From NCBI GenBank assembly GCA_030998015.1, contig JARWMV010000085.1, forward strand, positions 1 to 64,000: a stretch of 64,000 nucleotides of DNA. Direction: 5' to 3'. The position numbers were made by a program, and so were the translations under genes. This stretch comes from Ceratorhiza oryzae-sativae. Its lineage: Eukaryota; Basidiomycota; Agaricomycetes; Cantharellales; Ceratobasidiaceae. The notes beneath the pieces were generated by a model. It ran no database searches and was not told the origin of the DNA. It saw nothing but the letters and a program-made list of their open reading frames with translations. This document shows positions 33,773 to 64,000 of this stretch, piece by piece. Position 1 is the first letter of the stretch; the number at the start of each line of letters is the position of its first letter.

Positions 33773-64000
<30,228 letters not shown>

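Overview
The window is mitochondrial DNA, most likely from an early-diverging (chytrid- or blastocladiomycete-like) fungus. The evidence is an intron-riddled cox1 on the minus strand, a tRNA-Trp with a CCA anticodon and cox1 tryptophans written TGG (no sign that TGA or TAG is reassigned), many LAGLIDADG and GIY-YIG homing endonuclease genes (HEGs), and an extreme load of GC-rich hairpin repeats. The species cannot be named from the sequence alone. No rRNA, nad, cob or atp gene was recognised.

Layout. (1) 1-1279: tRNA-Arg and a broken LAGLIDADG HEG. (2) 1280-30023: one inverted repeat with no spacer, whose arms meet base-to-base between 15435 and 15436. The left arm is 1280-15435 and the right arm 15436-30023. 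Each arm carries a tRNA-Trp, a displaced intron-split copy of the cox1 3' end, a GIY-YIG HEG that is itself split by a group I intron, and many repeats. (3) 30024-33595: the continuation of that GIY-YIG HEG outside the repeat, then a decayed cox1 exon fused to a LAGLIDADG HEG. (4) 33773-64000: the working cox1 gene, minus strand, running off the window. Ten exons of 45-483 nt add up to 1309 nt (436 codons including the stop, in perfect phase) over more than 30 kb. They are separated by group I introns and one group II intron.

The non-exon DNA has been colonised by hairpin families with different insertion signatures. The main family is a 172-bp (or 222-bp) multi-hairpin element with imperfect 13-nt terminal inverted repeats, called H172 here: 46 copies, no target duplication, apparent loss of about 7-11 bp at the target. 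Two families (HB, about 180-250 bp; HC, about 80-110 bp) sit between 5-bp direct repeats (TCAWR and CAAYR type), and removing one element plus one repeat restores the interrupted reading frame. Two others (HE 45 bp; HF about 96 bp) insert with neither duplication nor loss. No copy interrupts a cox1 exon, but they shatter HEGs into as many as eight pieces.

Inferred history: the cox1 3' end was duplicated in tandem, leaving an intron-free functional last exon and a downstream intron-split relic. The relic region was then copied as an inverted repeat, apparently by fold-back at an HB-type hairpin, ending at an H172 copy inside a HEG.
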